A DNA stretch of 6,414 nt from an uncultured Christensenellaceae bacterium (GCA_902475645.1 CABSAH010000098.1:1-6414), one strand, 5' to 3'; counted from the first letter of the stretch, positions 1 to 5,887 are shown. Translations and numbers: made by a program. The notes: generated by a model from the sequence alone, not told the origin.

Positions 1-660
1 ATAAGCAAAAATATTTCCGTTTGGCCGGAGCCGGACAGCATGACGACGGCACTATGCAACGTTGATAAGGGCACTGTGCTTGAATTGATTGAGGCCAATG
101 CGCAGCCGGGCTGGCATAAGGTTAATACCGCAAGCGGCGAAGGATATATACCCGCGCGATACTCCACGCTGATATTCCAAGGCAGCGGCGAGCAGCTTGA
201 CGAGCCTACGGGGCTTGAAGCTTCGCTTGGCTATTGCGGCGCGGCGATAAGGCTGAGCGGCGATTACGGCATAAGGGTGCGCTTTGGCATTGATATTGCC
301 GCGCATGACGCGGGAAAGCTTGCAGGCTATACCATAAAGGAATACGGCGTTATTGCGGACGGCGAAAGGCAGAGGGCGTATTATACCGAAAACGGCGAAA
401 AATACGACAGGGTTTCCGCGATAGCGGGCGGCAAGGCGCTGTTTGCGGCGTATGCGGACAATATAACCGCGCTGAAGGCGGAGCATAGCTTTAGGCCGTA
501 TATAATAGCGGAAAACGCCGAAGGCGAAATAACGCATTACGGGGACGAGGTTAAGCTGAGCGTGTATTCGATTGCGGAAAAGCTTAAAGGGGAATATGCG
601 GCGGACAGCGCCGAGGGACAATATATTGCCGCGCTTATAGCCAAAGCAGATGCGGAATAA
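1..660 (+). CDS. Surface-type protein with bacterial SH3 domain (5' end outside window)
   Basis: The reading frame is open from base 1, so the gene begins upstream. The in-frame ATG at base 40 lies inside the first domain and is unlikely to be the true start. Residues about 3-57 of the visible part resemble a bacterial SH3 (SH3b) repeat: a start like ISVWPEPD, then KGTVLEL, GWHKV and GEGYIPARY, the usual pattern of a Gly-turn, a Trp and a closing GY strand. Such domains normally bind peptidoglycan or help place secreted proteins in the cell wall. Residues about 75-205 form a second module with GAAIRLSGDYGIRVRFGI near its start. It resembles a beta-rich module I associate with clostridial exported proteins, but I cannot name it with confidence. 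No signal peptide is visible because the N-terminus is missing. The stop is at 658-660, and the next gene follows after 15 bp with a plausible ribosome site, so the two are probably co-transcribed. No enzyme motif is seen. Confidence 0.75.
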   Translation: MSKNISVWPEPDSMTTALCNVDKGTVLELIEANAQPGWHKVNTASGEGYIPARYSTLIFQGSGEQLDEPTGLEASLGYCGAAIRLSGDYGIRVRFGIDIAAHDAGKLAGYTIKEYGVIADGERQRAYYTENGEKYDRVSAIAGGKALFAAYADNITALKAEHSFRPYIIAENAEGEITHYGDEVKLSVYSIAEKLKGEYAADSAEGQYIAALIAKADAE

Positions 661-675
661 AAGGGAAGTGAGACC

Positions 676-1104
676 ATGAGTGTTATGAGGACAAGGCGCG
701 CATTCAAGCGCACGATAGGTATACTGGCGATATTGCTTATTATGAGCGCGGCGCTGAATATTGCGCTTATTACAATGCTTGTTAAGGCCGATGCCAAGGG
801 CGCGGAGAATATGCAGACCGCGGAGCCTACGGAGGAGCCCACGCCAACACCAACGGTGCAGCCGACGCCAACGGTCAGGCCGACGGTTACGCCAACGCCC
901 ACGCCCACAGTTGAACCCACGGTTGAGCCCACGGAGGAGCCAACGCCCACGCCAACGCCCACGCCAACGGTAAAGCCCACAAGGCGGCCCCATCGCGCCA
1001 CGCCTACGCCCACGCTTACGCCGGAGCCTACGGAAACATGGCCGTGGGCAATACCCACATATACGCCCGAATATACGCCCGAATTGCCGGGCACGGGGGA
1101 ATAG
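676..1104 (+). CDS. Membrane-anchored protein with Pro/Thr-rich extracellular linker, function unknown
   Basis: This is a 142-residue protein. Residues 1-12 are basic (MSVMRTRRAFKR), and residues about 14-36 form one hydrophobic segment with no clear cleavage site, so it is probably a signal anchor with the C-terminus outside. Residues about 48-125 are low complexity, made of Thr-Pro pairs with Glu and Val (PTPTP, PTVEPT, PTEEPT), like a wall-spanning spacer. The last 20 residues are richer in aromatics (WPW, two YTPE units) and end in LPGTGE, an LPxTG-like string with no hydrophobic tail after it. The DNA of the linker is repetitive (acgccc/acgcca units) and produces long open frames on the opposite strand that are compositional artefacts. 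The start is supported by GGGAAGTGAG at about 663-672. The upstream SH3 gene and this one may together make an envelope pair. I recognise no family beyond this architecture. Confidence 0.75.
   Translation: MSVMRTRRAFKRTIGILAILLIMSAALNIALITMLVKADAKGAENMQTAEPTEEPTPTPTVQPTPTVRPTVTPTPTPTVEPTVEPTEEPTPTPTPTPTVKPTRRPHRATPTPTLTPEPTETWPWAIPTYTPEYTPELPGTGE
1095..1101 (+). promoter_or_regulatory. Ribosome binding site setting the ogg start
   Basis: GGGGGAA lies 5 bp before ATG 1107, overlapping the end of the preceding gene. This favours 1107 over an in-frame upstream ATG at 1038, which would add 23 residues translated from the Pro/Thr gene in another frame. Confidence 0.6.
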
Positions 1105-1106
1105 GC

Positions 1107-2039
1107 ATGTATAAGCGCAGCACGGTGGTGAACGATACGCTGTATGTGCAGGGCATAGACCGCCTTGATTTGGCGCGGAGCTGCGCATGCGGGCAAAGCT
1201 TCCGCTGGCATGAGCATAACGGCGGCTTCACCGCGCCGGCCTTAGGCAGGGTGGTACACGCAAGGCAAAACGGCGACACGCTTAGCATATACCCCTGCAA
1301 GGAGGGCGAGGCGGCGGACTGGATACGCTATTTTGATTTGGAGCGCGACTATGCGGCGATAGAGGAACGGCTCAGCCGCGATGAGCAGCTTAAAATGTGC
1401 GTGCCCTGCGCCACGGGCATAAGGGTATTCAATCAGGATGCGTTTGAAACGCTTATAACGTTCATAATATCGGCAAACAACAACATAGGCCGCATTGCGG
1501 GCATAGTTGAGCGGCTGTGCGCGCTTTGCGGGGAAAGGGCGGAGCTTGACGGGGAGGAATACTTCCTTTTCCCAAAGCCCGAAGCCATTGCCGCGCGGGA
1601 TGAGGGCGAGCTTTTAGCCATAGGCGCAGGATACCGCGCGCCGTATATCATAAAGAGCGCAAGGCGCATTGCGGAAGGATATGCGCTTGAAAAGCTGCGC
1701 GATATGCCGCTTGACGCGGCGCGCAGGGAGCTGCTTGCGTTCCATGGCGTAGGGCCTAAGGTTGCCGACTGCGTGCTGCTGTTCGGCCTGGGGCATACGG
1801 ATGCGTTTCCGGTGGACGTATGGATAGGGCGCGCGCTGAGCGAGATATATTTCGGCGGGGAAAAGGCGCGGCGGCAGGAAACGGAGCGCACAATACGGGC
1901 GCTTGGCAGCGAAAGCGGCATAGTGCAGCAGTATATTTTCCATTATGCGCGGCAAAACGCCGTCGGCAAAAAGCAAACCGCCGAAAAGAAGGGCAAAAAG
2001 GGCGAAACTGTTGTTGACACGGGCGCCGCCCTATGCTAA
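1107..2039 (+). CDS. ogg: 8-oxoguanine DNA glycosylase/AP lyase, OGG1-like
   Basis: This 310-residue enzyme would remove 8-oxoguanine from DNA and nick the abasic site by beta-elimination, the first step of base excision repair. It follows the OGG1 layout. The N-terminal OGG domain carries CGQSFRW at residues 28-34. Next comes FIISANNNIGRIAGIVERLC at about 119-138, which matches the conserved asparagine-rich segment of OGG1. The helix-hairpin-helix/GPD core has FHGVGPKVADC at 212-222 and FPVDVW at 234-239. K218 is the expected Schiff-base lysine and D237 the catalytic aspartate. Trp follows PVDV where human OGG1 has His. No iron-sulfur cysteine cluster of the MutY/Nth kind is seen. The start follows the previous stop by 2 bp, so translation is probably coupled. 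The last 25 or so residues are Lys-rich and look unrelated to the fold; their final codons overlap the rplU promoter. The family call is firm; the biochemistry is by homology. Confidence 0.93.
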   Translation: MYKRSTVVNDTLYVQGIDRLDLARSCACGQSFRWHEHNGGFTAPALGRVVHARQNGDTLSIYPCKEGEAADWIRYFDLERDYAAIEERLSRDEQLKMCVPCATGIRVFNQDAFETLITFIISANNNIGRIAGIVERLCALCGERAELDGEEYFLFPKPEAIAARDEGELLAIGAGYRAPYIIKSARRIAEGYALEKLRDMPLDAARRELLAFHGVGPKVADCVLLFGLGHTDAFPVDVWIGRALSEIYFGGEKARRQETERTIRALGSESGIVQQYIFHYARQNAVGKKQTAEKKGKKGETVVDTGAALC

Positions 2040-2042
2040 AAT
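2014..2042 (+). promoter_or_regulatory. Sigma-A type promoter for the rplU operon
   Basis: A perfect -35 TTGACA (2014-2019) is followed by a 17-bp spacer and a -10 TAAAAT (2037-2042), one mismatch from TATAAT. Transcription should begin near 2049. The promoter lies within the last codons of ogg, and the -10 box contains the ogg stop codon TAA (2037-2039). The near-consensus boxes suit a ribosomal protein operon. Confidence 0.85.
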
Positions 2043-2049
2043 ACGCAGG

Positions 2050-2120
2050 TGAGCCGCTCTGCGACGGCTTTTTTGAAGCGCGTGAACAGCGCCGCCGTGT
2101 CGCGGGCGAGATTGGGGAAT
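2050..2120 (+). ncRNA. Candidate L21 leader RNA (rplU 5' UTR)
   Basis: About 85 nt separate the predicted transcription start from rplU, in the place where Bacillota carry the L21 leader, a cis-acting structure thought to mediate autoregulation. Two mutually exclusive foldings can be drawn. In one, AGCCG (2052-2056) pairs with CGGCT (2065-2069), directly followed by a six-T run, which is terminator-like but short. In the other, GCGAC (2061-2065) pairs with GTCGC (2099-2103) and GGC (2066-2068) with GCC (2094-2096), leaving a 2-nt bulge and enclosing a hairpin with GCGC arms (2078-2081, 2089-2092) and loop GTGAACA. The position is strong evidence; the match to the Rfam family is from memory only. 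The first hairpin might instead be a weak terminator for the upstream operon. Confidence 0.5.
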
Positions 2121-2128
2121 AGGAGGTG
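2121..2128 (+). promoter_or_regulatory. Strong Shine-Dalgarno of rplU
   Basis: AGGAGGTG lies 6 bp before ATG 2135. An in-frame GTG at 2126 falls inside this site and can be dismissed as the start. Confidence 0.85.
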
Positions 2129-2134
2129 CAGCAA

Positions 2135-2440
2135 ATGTACGCTATTATCCGTACCGGAGGCAAACAGTACAAGGTTGAGGCGGGCGATGAGATTTTGGTC
2201 GAAAAGCTCGATCTGGAAGCCGGTGCCGAGGTTTGCTTCGAGGTTCTGATGCTTTGCGACGGCGAAAACGTTACCATAGGCAAGCCCGTGGTTGAAGGCG
2301 TTTGCGCCAAGGCGGAAGTCATGGAACAGACCAAGGGCGATAAGGTTGTGGTGTTCAAGTACAAGCCCAAGAAGAACATCCGCAAAAAGCAGGGTCATCG
2401 TCAGCCGTATACCAGGGTTAAGATTAACACCATAGGTTAA
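2135..2440 (+). CDS. rplU: 50S ribosomal protein L21
   Basis: This 101-residue protein matches bacterial L21 along its whole length. It opens with MYAIIRTGGKQYKV, has EAGDEILVEKLDLEAG next, and ends with the basic, 23S rRNA-binding region FKYKPKKNIRKKQGHRQPYTRVKI (about residues 74-97). The YKPKKNxRKKxGHRQPYT motif is diagnostic. L21 is an early-binding component of the large subunit. The gene has a strong ribosome site and a near-consensus promoter. Its codon use is shifted toward CGT/CGC and ATC compared with the neighbouring non-ribosomal genes, as expected for a highly expressed gene. It is the first gene of rplU-prp-rpmA, and the leader upstream may let L21 control its own synthesis. Confidence 0.98.
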   Translation: MYAIIRTGGKQYKVEAGDEILVEKLDLEAGAEVCFEVLMLCDGENVTIGKPVVEGVCAKAEVMEQTKGDKVVVFKYKPKKNIRKKQGHRQPYTRVKINTIG

Positions 2441-2449
2441 CAAAAAGAC

Positions 2450-2779
2450 ATGACGACAATTACTCTGCTCCGCATCCGTTCCCGCGCCGTGGGCTTTGAG
2501 GCCGAAGGGCACACGGGCTACGCCGAACAAGGCAGCGACATTGTGTGCGCGGCGGTAAGCGCGCTTACGCAGGGGGCGGTTATAGGGCTTAAAGAGGTCA
2601 TCGGCCTTGACGTTGCGCTTGATATTTCGGATGGATACATGTATTGCATGCTTCCAAAGGGCATATCGGCGCGGCAGCAGCACGACGCGGAGCTGATACT
2701 TAACACGATGGCGGCGAGCATAGCCTCGCTTGCCGAAACAAACGGTGATTACATCAAATTGACTGATAGGGAGGTGTAA
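2450..2779 (+). CDS. prp: Ribosomal-processing cysteine protease Prp (YsxB family)
   Basis: This 109-residue protein lies between rplU and rpmA, the invariable place of prp/ysxB in Bacillota. Prp removes the N-terminal extension of ribosomal protein L27, a step shown to be essential in Staphylococcus aureus. The catalytic pair is present: H21 in EGHTGYAEQGSDIVC and C33 in DIVCAAVSALTQ. The rest (GLKEVIG, then a strand pair and a C-terminal helix ending near the ILNTMAASIASLAE stretch) fits the small dimeric Prp fold, and the length is normal for the family. The start, 9 bp after the rplU stop, has no good Shine-Dalgarno: only purine-rich AAAAAGA precedes it. Translation is therefore probably weak or coupled to rplU, in keeping with a catalyst rather than a structural protein. 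Confidence 0.94.
   Translation: MTTITLLRIRSRAVGFEAEGHTGYAEQGSDIVCAAVSALTQGAVIGLKEVIGLDVALDISDGYMYCMLPKGISARQQHDAELILNTMAASIASLAETNGDYIKLTDREV
2769..2776 (+). promoter_or_regulatory. Strong Shine-Dalgarno of rpmA
   Basis: GGGAGGTG sits within the last codons of prp, 7 bp before ATG 2784 and 10 bp before a second ATG at 2787. Both starts keep the L27 extension, which would be 8 or 7 residues long. Confidence 0.8.
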
Positions 2780-2783
2780 CACG

Positions 2784-3077
2784 ATGATGATCAATCTGCA
2801 GCTTTTTGCTCATAAGAAGGGCGTTGGCAGTTCCCGTAACGGACGCGACAGCGAATCCAAGCGTCTTGGGCCCAAAAGGGCTGACGGGCAGTTCGTTCTG
2901 GCCGGTAACATACTGGTCAGGCAGAGGGGCACCCACTTCCATCCCGGCAACAACGTTGGCATAGGTAAGGACGATACCCTTTTTGCCAAGGTTGACGGCG
3001 TTGTCCGCTTCGAAACCAAGCATCTTGGCCGCAAGCAGGTCAGCGTTTACGCGGTCGAGGAAGCCGCCGCTAACTGA
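2784..3077 (+). CDS. rpmA: 50S ribosomal protein L27 with cleavable N-terminal extension
   Basis: This 97-residue protein is a full-length L27: AHKKGVGSSRNGRDSESKRLG near the start, then RADGQFV, ILVRQRGTHFHPGNNVGIG, DDTLFAKVDGVVRFE and QVSVYAVEE. It opens with MMINLQLF before AHKKG. In the Bacillota type of L27 the leader ends in QFF or a similar string and is cut by Prp. Cleavage after F8 here would leave AHKKG as N-terminus, the form seen in Escherichia coli after Met removal. The mature N-terminus reaches the peptidyl transferase centre, so an uncut leader would disturb it. The gene starts 5 bp after prp and closes the operon; a strong terminator follows. The usual downstream partner obgE is absent here. 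An ATG at 2787 is an equally possible start. Confidence 0.97.
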   Translation: MMINLQLFAHKKGVGSSRNGRDSESKRLGPKRADGQFVLAGNILVRQRGTHFHPGNNVGIGKDDTLFAKVDGVVRFETKHLGRKQVSVYAVEEAAAN

Positions 3078-3097
3078 TTCATAGCATCGTAACCAAC

Positions 3098-3136
3098 AGC
3101 CGGTCCTTCTCAAATGAGCAAGGGGCGGCTTTTTTT
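3098..3136 (+). terminator. Rho-independent terminator of the rplU-prp-rpmA operon
   Basis: AGCCGGTCCTT pairs with AAGGGGCGGCT, with one G-G mismatch and one G-U pair. An inner CTC/GAG stem with one bulged C carries an AAAT loop. The hairpin runs straight into a seven-T tract ending at 3136. It lies 20 bp after the rpmA stop. Confidence 0.93.
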
Positions 3137-3139
3137 GTG

Positions 3140-3168
3140 CTTGTTTATAGCCGTTTATATGGTATAAT
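3140..3168 (+). promoter_or_regulatory. Promoter of hflX
   Basis: A perfect -10 TATAAT (3163-3168) is preceded by TG at 3160-3161, forming an extended -10 (TGnTATAAT). A weak -35, TTGTTT at 3141-3146, lies 16 bp upstream. Transcription would start near 3175, leaving a short 5' UTR of about 25-30 nt. The promoter directly follows the terminator, so hflX is transcribed separately from rpmA. Confidence 0.85.
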
Positions 3169-3186
3169 CCAAAATGTATTTTTGAA

Positions 3187-3193
3187 AGGGGAG
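3187..3193 (+). promoter_or_regulatory. Ribosome binding site setting the hflX start
   Basis: AGGGGAG ends directly before an ATG at 3194 and 9 bp before a second in-frame ATG at 3203. The spacing favours 3203. A further upstream in-frame GTG at 3137 precedes the promoter and can be dismissed. Confidence 0.6.
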
Positions 3194-3202
3194 ATGACGC
3201 CT

Positions 3203-4981
3203 ATGCAGAAAAAGGTCAACGGCAATACCGAAGGAATACGCGACGCGGTGCTGGAACGCATAGCCGCCGTTTACGATATGACGCAGGGGCAATATGAATT
3301 TGCCTCGCATGAGCTGATAGCCGAGCTTTGCGCGCTTACGGGCCTTATACGGCGCGAAATAAGCGTTTATATAAGCCGCAGCGGCAGCATAGAGGATGTG
3401 TCCGTGGGGGATGGGTCAAAGGTGAGCATGCCCTCCATGCGCCTTGTGCGCAACGAGGATAGGCTTTGCGGCGTAAGGTGCCTGCATACGCATCCGGGCG
3501 GGGACGGCAGGCTAAGCGGCGTGGACGCGGGCACGCTAAGGAGTATGCGGCTGGACTGCATGGCCGCGGTTGGCGTTAAGGAGGACGGCACGGCAACATC
3601 GCTTTACGCGGGCTATATTGGCGAAGCCGCGCTCGATGAGCGGCAGGTTATTGTATACGGCCCGCTAAGGCCGTATAAGCTGCCGCAGAAGCAGCTTATT
3701 GAGGAAATATTCATAGCCGACGACAGGCTTAAAAGCAGCACCAAGGATACGAGGGACGATATGCCCGAAAGAACGGTGCTCGTTGGGCTTGAAAACGACG
3801 AAGGCTACGATACGATAGAGGAGCTGGCGGAGCTTGCCAAAACCGCCGGGGCGAACGTTGTTGCGCGCAGCATGCAGAAGCGGCGCACGCCGGACAACGC
3901 AACGTATATCGGCAGCGGCAAGGTGGACGAGCTGAGCCTACTATGCAGCGAAACGGAGGCGGAGCTTGTTATATTCGATGACGAGCTGACGGGCACCCAG
4001 CTAAGGAATCTTGAAGCGCGGCTGGGCGTTAAGGTGATAGACCGCACGGCGCTTATACTGGACATATTTGCGCAAAGGGCAGTAAGCCGCGAGGGCGCAT
4101 TGCAGGTGGAGCTTGCGCAGATGAAATATAACCTGACCCGCTTGACCGGGCAGGGCACGGCGCTGAGCAGGCTGGGCGGCGGCATAGGCACGCGCGGCCC
4201 GGGCGAAAAGAAGCTGGAGGTGGACAGGCGGCGCATACGCAGGCGCATATTCGAGCTTGGCGAGGAGCTGAAGGAGGTTGAAAAGCAGCGGACGCTTAGG
4301 CGCGAACGGCGGGAGAAGAACGCCGCGCCGCTGGTTGCGCTGGTGGGGTACACCAACGCAGGCAAAAGCACATTCCTAAACGCCGTATCGAACGCGGGCG
4401 TGCTTGCGGAGGATAAGCTTTTTGCAACGCTTGACCCCGTTGTGCGCCGCATAACGCTGCCTAACGGGCTGGACATATTGATATCGGACACGGTGGGCTT
4501 TATAAACAAGCTGCCGCATGATTTGATAGAGGCTTTCAAATCCACGCTGGAGGAGGTTTCGGACGCAGACCTTATACTGCACGTTGTGGACATATCCTCC
4601 GGCCATTACGAGGCGCAGATGCGCGTTGCCGAGGACGTTATAGCAAGCCTTGGCGCGGCGGATACGCCCCGCATAAACGTATACAACAAGATAGACCGCA
4701 TAGACATCCGGCCGCGGGGCAGGGAGAACGATGCGTTCGTTTCCGCCCTTACGGGGGAGGGCATGGACGCGCTGCTTGAACGGATTGAAAAGCTGCTCAG
4801 CGCCGCGCACAGCACAATAGAGCTGACCATTCCCTATGATAAATATGAAGCCGTGGCGCTGCTGCACGGCGAAGCGCGCATAATAAGCGAGGAGCATACC
4901 GAAGCCGGCACCAAAATATGCGCCGCGTGCGAGGATTCCACGCTGAGAAAGCTAAAGAAGCTGATAGGGGAGAATGTTTAA
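3203..4981 (+). CDS. hflX: Ribosome-associated GTPase HflX with N-terminal JAMM/RadC-like extension
   Basis: This 592-residue protein has an HflX body of usual size (from ERTVLVGLEND at about 189 to the end) behind a 185-residue extension. HflX binds the 50S subunit and splits stalled or stress-damaged ribosomes using GTP. The body has the glycine-rich HflX signature GGGIGTRGPGEKKLEVDRR (325-343), a basic coiled region to about 372, and all GTPase motifs: G1 GYTNAGKST (382-390), a switch I threonine in ATLDP (408-412), G3 DTVGF (429-433), G4 NKID (495-498) and G5 SALTG (514-518). The extension holds REISVYISRSGSIEDVSVGD (51-70) and HTHPGGDGRLSGVD (95-108), which fit the JAMM metal site E-(n)-HxH-x7-S-x2-D, in the style of RadC. 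All ligand residues are intact, but protease activity is not established. The transporter gene follows 1 bp after the stop. Confidence 0.95.
   Translation: MQKKVNGNTEGIRDAVLERIAAVYDMTQGQYEFASHELIAELCALTGLIRREISVYISRSGSIEDVSVGDGSKVSMPSMRLVRNEDRLCGVRCLHTHPGGDGRLSGVDAGTLRSMRLDCMAAVGVKEDGTATSLYAGYIGEAALDERQVIVYGPLRPYKLPQKQLIEEIFIADDRLKSSTKDTRDDMPERTVLVGLENDEGYDTIEELAELAKTAGANVVARSMQKRRTPDNATYIGSGKVDELSLLCSETEAELVIFDDELTGTQLRNLEARLGVKVIDRTALILDIFAQRAVSREGALQVELAQMKYNLTRLTGQGTALSRLGGGIGTRGPGEKKLEVDRRRIRRRIFELGEELKEVEKQRTLRRERREKNAAPLVALVGYTNAGKSTFLNAVSNAGVLAEDKLFATLDPVVRRITLPNGLDILISDTVGFINKLPHDLIEAFKSTLEEVSDADLILHVVDISSGHYEAQMRVAEDVIASLGAADTPRINVYNKIDRIDIRPRGRENDAFVSALTGEGMDALLERIEKLLSAAHSTIELTIPYDKYEAVALLHGEARIISEEHTEAGTKICAACEDSTLRKLKKLIGENV
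4966..4972 (+). promoter_or_regulatory. Ribosome binding site setting the transporter start
   Basis: AGGGGAG lies within the last codons of hflX, 1 bp before an ATG at 4974 and 10 bp before an in-frame ATG at 4983. Spacing favours 4983, just past the hflX stop (4979-4981); starting at 4974 would overlap hflX by 8 bp. Confidence 0.55.
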
Positions 4982-4982
4982 C

Positions 4983-5864
4983 ATGAAGAACAGGAATACG
5001 CTTGGAATGGTGCTTGTGTTCATTGCGGCGGTGCTGTGGAGCACCAATTCGCTGCTGGTGAAGAATATTCAGCTTCCAAGCATGCTTATAGGCGCGATGC
5101 GCGCGCTTACGGCGGGCATTGTGCTTGCGCCGTTCATACGGCCAAAAAAGCTTAAATTCAGCCTTAAAATGCTGCTTATGGCCATTGCGTTCACGCTTAA
5201 CAGCATAGGCGTTGTTACGGCAATAAAGCTTACCAGCGCCGCAATAGCCGTGGGTATGCAGTTCACCGCGCCCATATGGCTGTATATCTATTCCCGCGTT
5301 AAGGGGTATCCGTTCATAAAGCGGCGCGTGATACCGCTTGCCGTGCTTACGGCAGGGGTGGTCATATCCATGTTTTCAAAGGCGGAGGGCGTTACGATGC
5401 TTGGCAACCTAATCGCCCTCACAACAGGCATAACGTTTGCGGCGGTAACGCAGCTTGGCAAGGAGCTTGGCGGGGAGAATCCCGTTGGCATAACGGCCAT
5501 AAACAATCTTTTCATGGCGGCGGTGATACTGCCGCTGTTCTGCCGCGATTCCGTAGGATTGCTTTTCACAATGGATACCGCAGGCTGGGCGGCGCTTTTG
5601 GCGCTTGGCATAGTGCAGTTCGGCGGCGGCTATGTGTTCTATACCCTTGGCCTAAGGTACACAACGGCTGCCCGCGCCAGCATGATAAGCCCCATGGAGA
5701 TGGTTTTAAGCCCCGTGTGGGTGGCAATATTCATGCACGAGCTGCCGGACGCGATAGGCCTTATAGGCTTCCTTGTAATAATAGCGGGCATTGCGCTTGA
5801 GGTAATATTCACCGCGCAGTACGAAAGGGCGGCAATGGCAAATCAGACCCAAGCGGCGGAGTGA
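4983..5864 (+). CDS. DMT superfamily transporter, EamA type, substrate unknown
   Basis: This 293-residue membrane protein has about ten hydrophobic helices in two repeats, the layout of the 10-TMS drug/metabolite transporter group. Helix 1 is GMVLVFIAAVLWSTNSLLVK (8-27), a typical EamA opening. The pair AAIAVGMQFTAPIWLYI in the first half and AARASMISPMEMVLSPVWVA in the second are the equivalent helices carrying the small-residue and proline pattern of EamA repeats. The last helix (GFLVIIAGIALEVIF) is followed by a short polar tail. Family members export amino acids, metabolites or drugs; nothing here fixes the substrate. It is probably co-transcribed and translationally coupled with hflX. 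No clear T-tract terminator follows; the first hairpin repeat (5888-5940) begins 24 bp after the stop and may help end the transcript. An ATG at 4974 would add three residues. Confidence 0.88.
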   Translation: MKNRNTLGMVLVFIAAVLWSTNSLLVKNIQLPSMLIGAMRALTAGIVLAPFIRPKKLKFSLKMLLMAIAFTLNSIGVVTAIKLTSAAIAVGMQFTAPIWLYIYSRVKGYPFIKRRVIPLAVLTAGVVISMFSKAEGVTMLGNLIALTTGITFAAVTQLGKELGGENPVGITAINNLFMAAVILPLFCRDSVGLLFTMDTAGWAALLALGIVQFGGGYVFYTLGLRYTTAARASMISPMEMVLSPVWVAIFMHELPDAIGLIGFLVIIAGIALEVIFTAQYERAAMANQTQAAE

Positions 5865-5887
5865 TGGGGGGGCTTACTTTCGCCCAA

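Noticed and set aside
840..1030. Tandem acgccc/acgcca units as a possible DNA repeat array
   Set aside because: The units are in frame and encode Thr-Pro pairs, so the repetition is explained by the protein linker.
1038..1106. Upstream ATG extension of the glycosylase
   Set aside because: It would overlap the Pro/Thr gene for 67 bases and lacks a ribosome site, while ATG 1107 has GGGGGAA at good spacing and the homologous region begins right after it.
52..1217. Long open frames on the - strand opposite the SH3 and Pro/Thr-rich genes
   Set aside because: They are Arg- or Gly/Val-rich translations of the complement of low-complexity coding DNA, with no domain or ribosome site; the + strand genes account for the region.
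3137..3202. GTG start at 3137 giving a longer HflX
   Set aside because: It lies directly after the terminator T-run and upstream of the TATAAT promoter, so it would not be in the hflX transcript.
5866..5885. GGGC/GCCC hairpin just after the transporter stop as a terminator
   Set aside because: The stem is only 4 bp with an 8-base loop and no T-tract follows.
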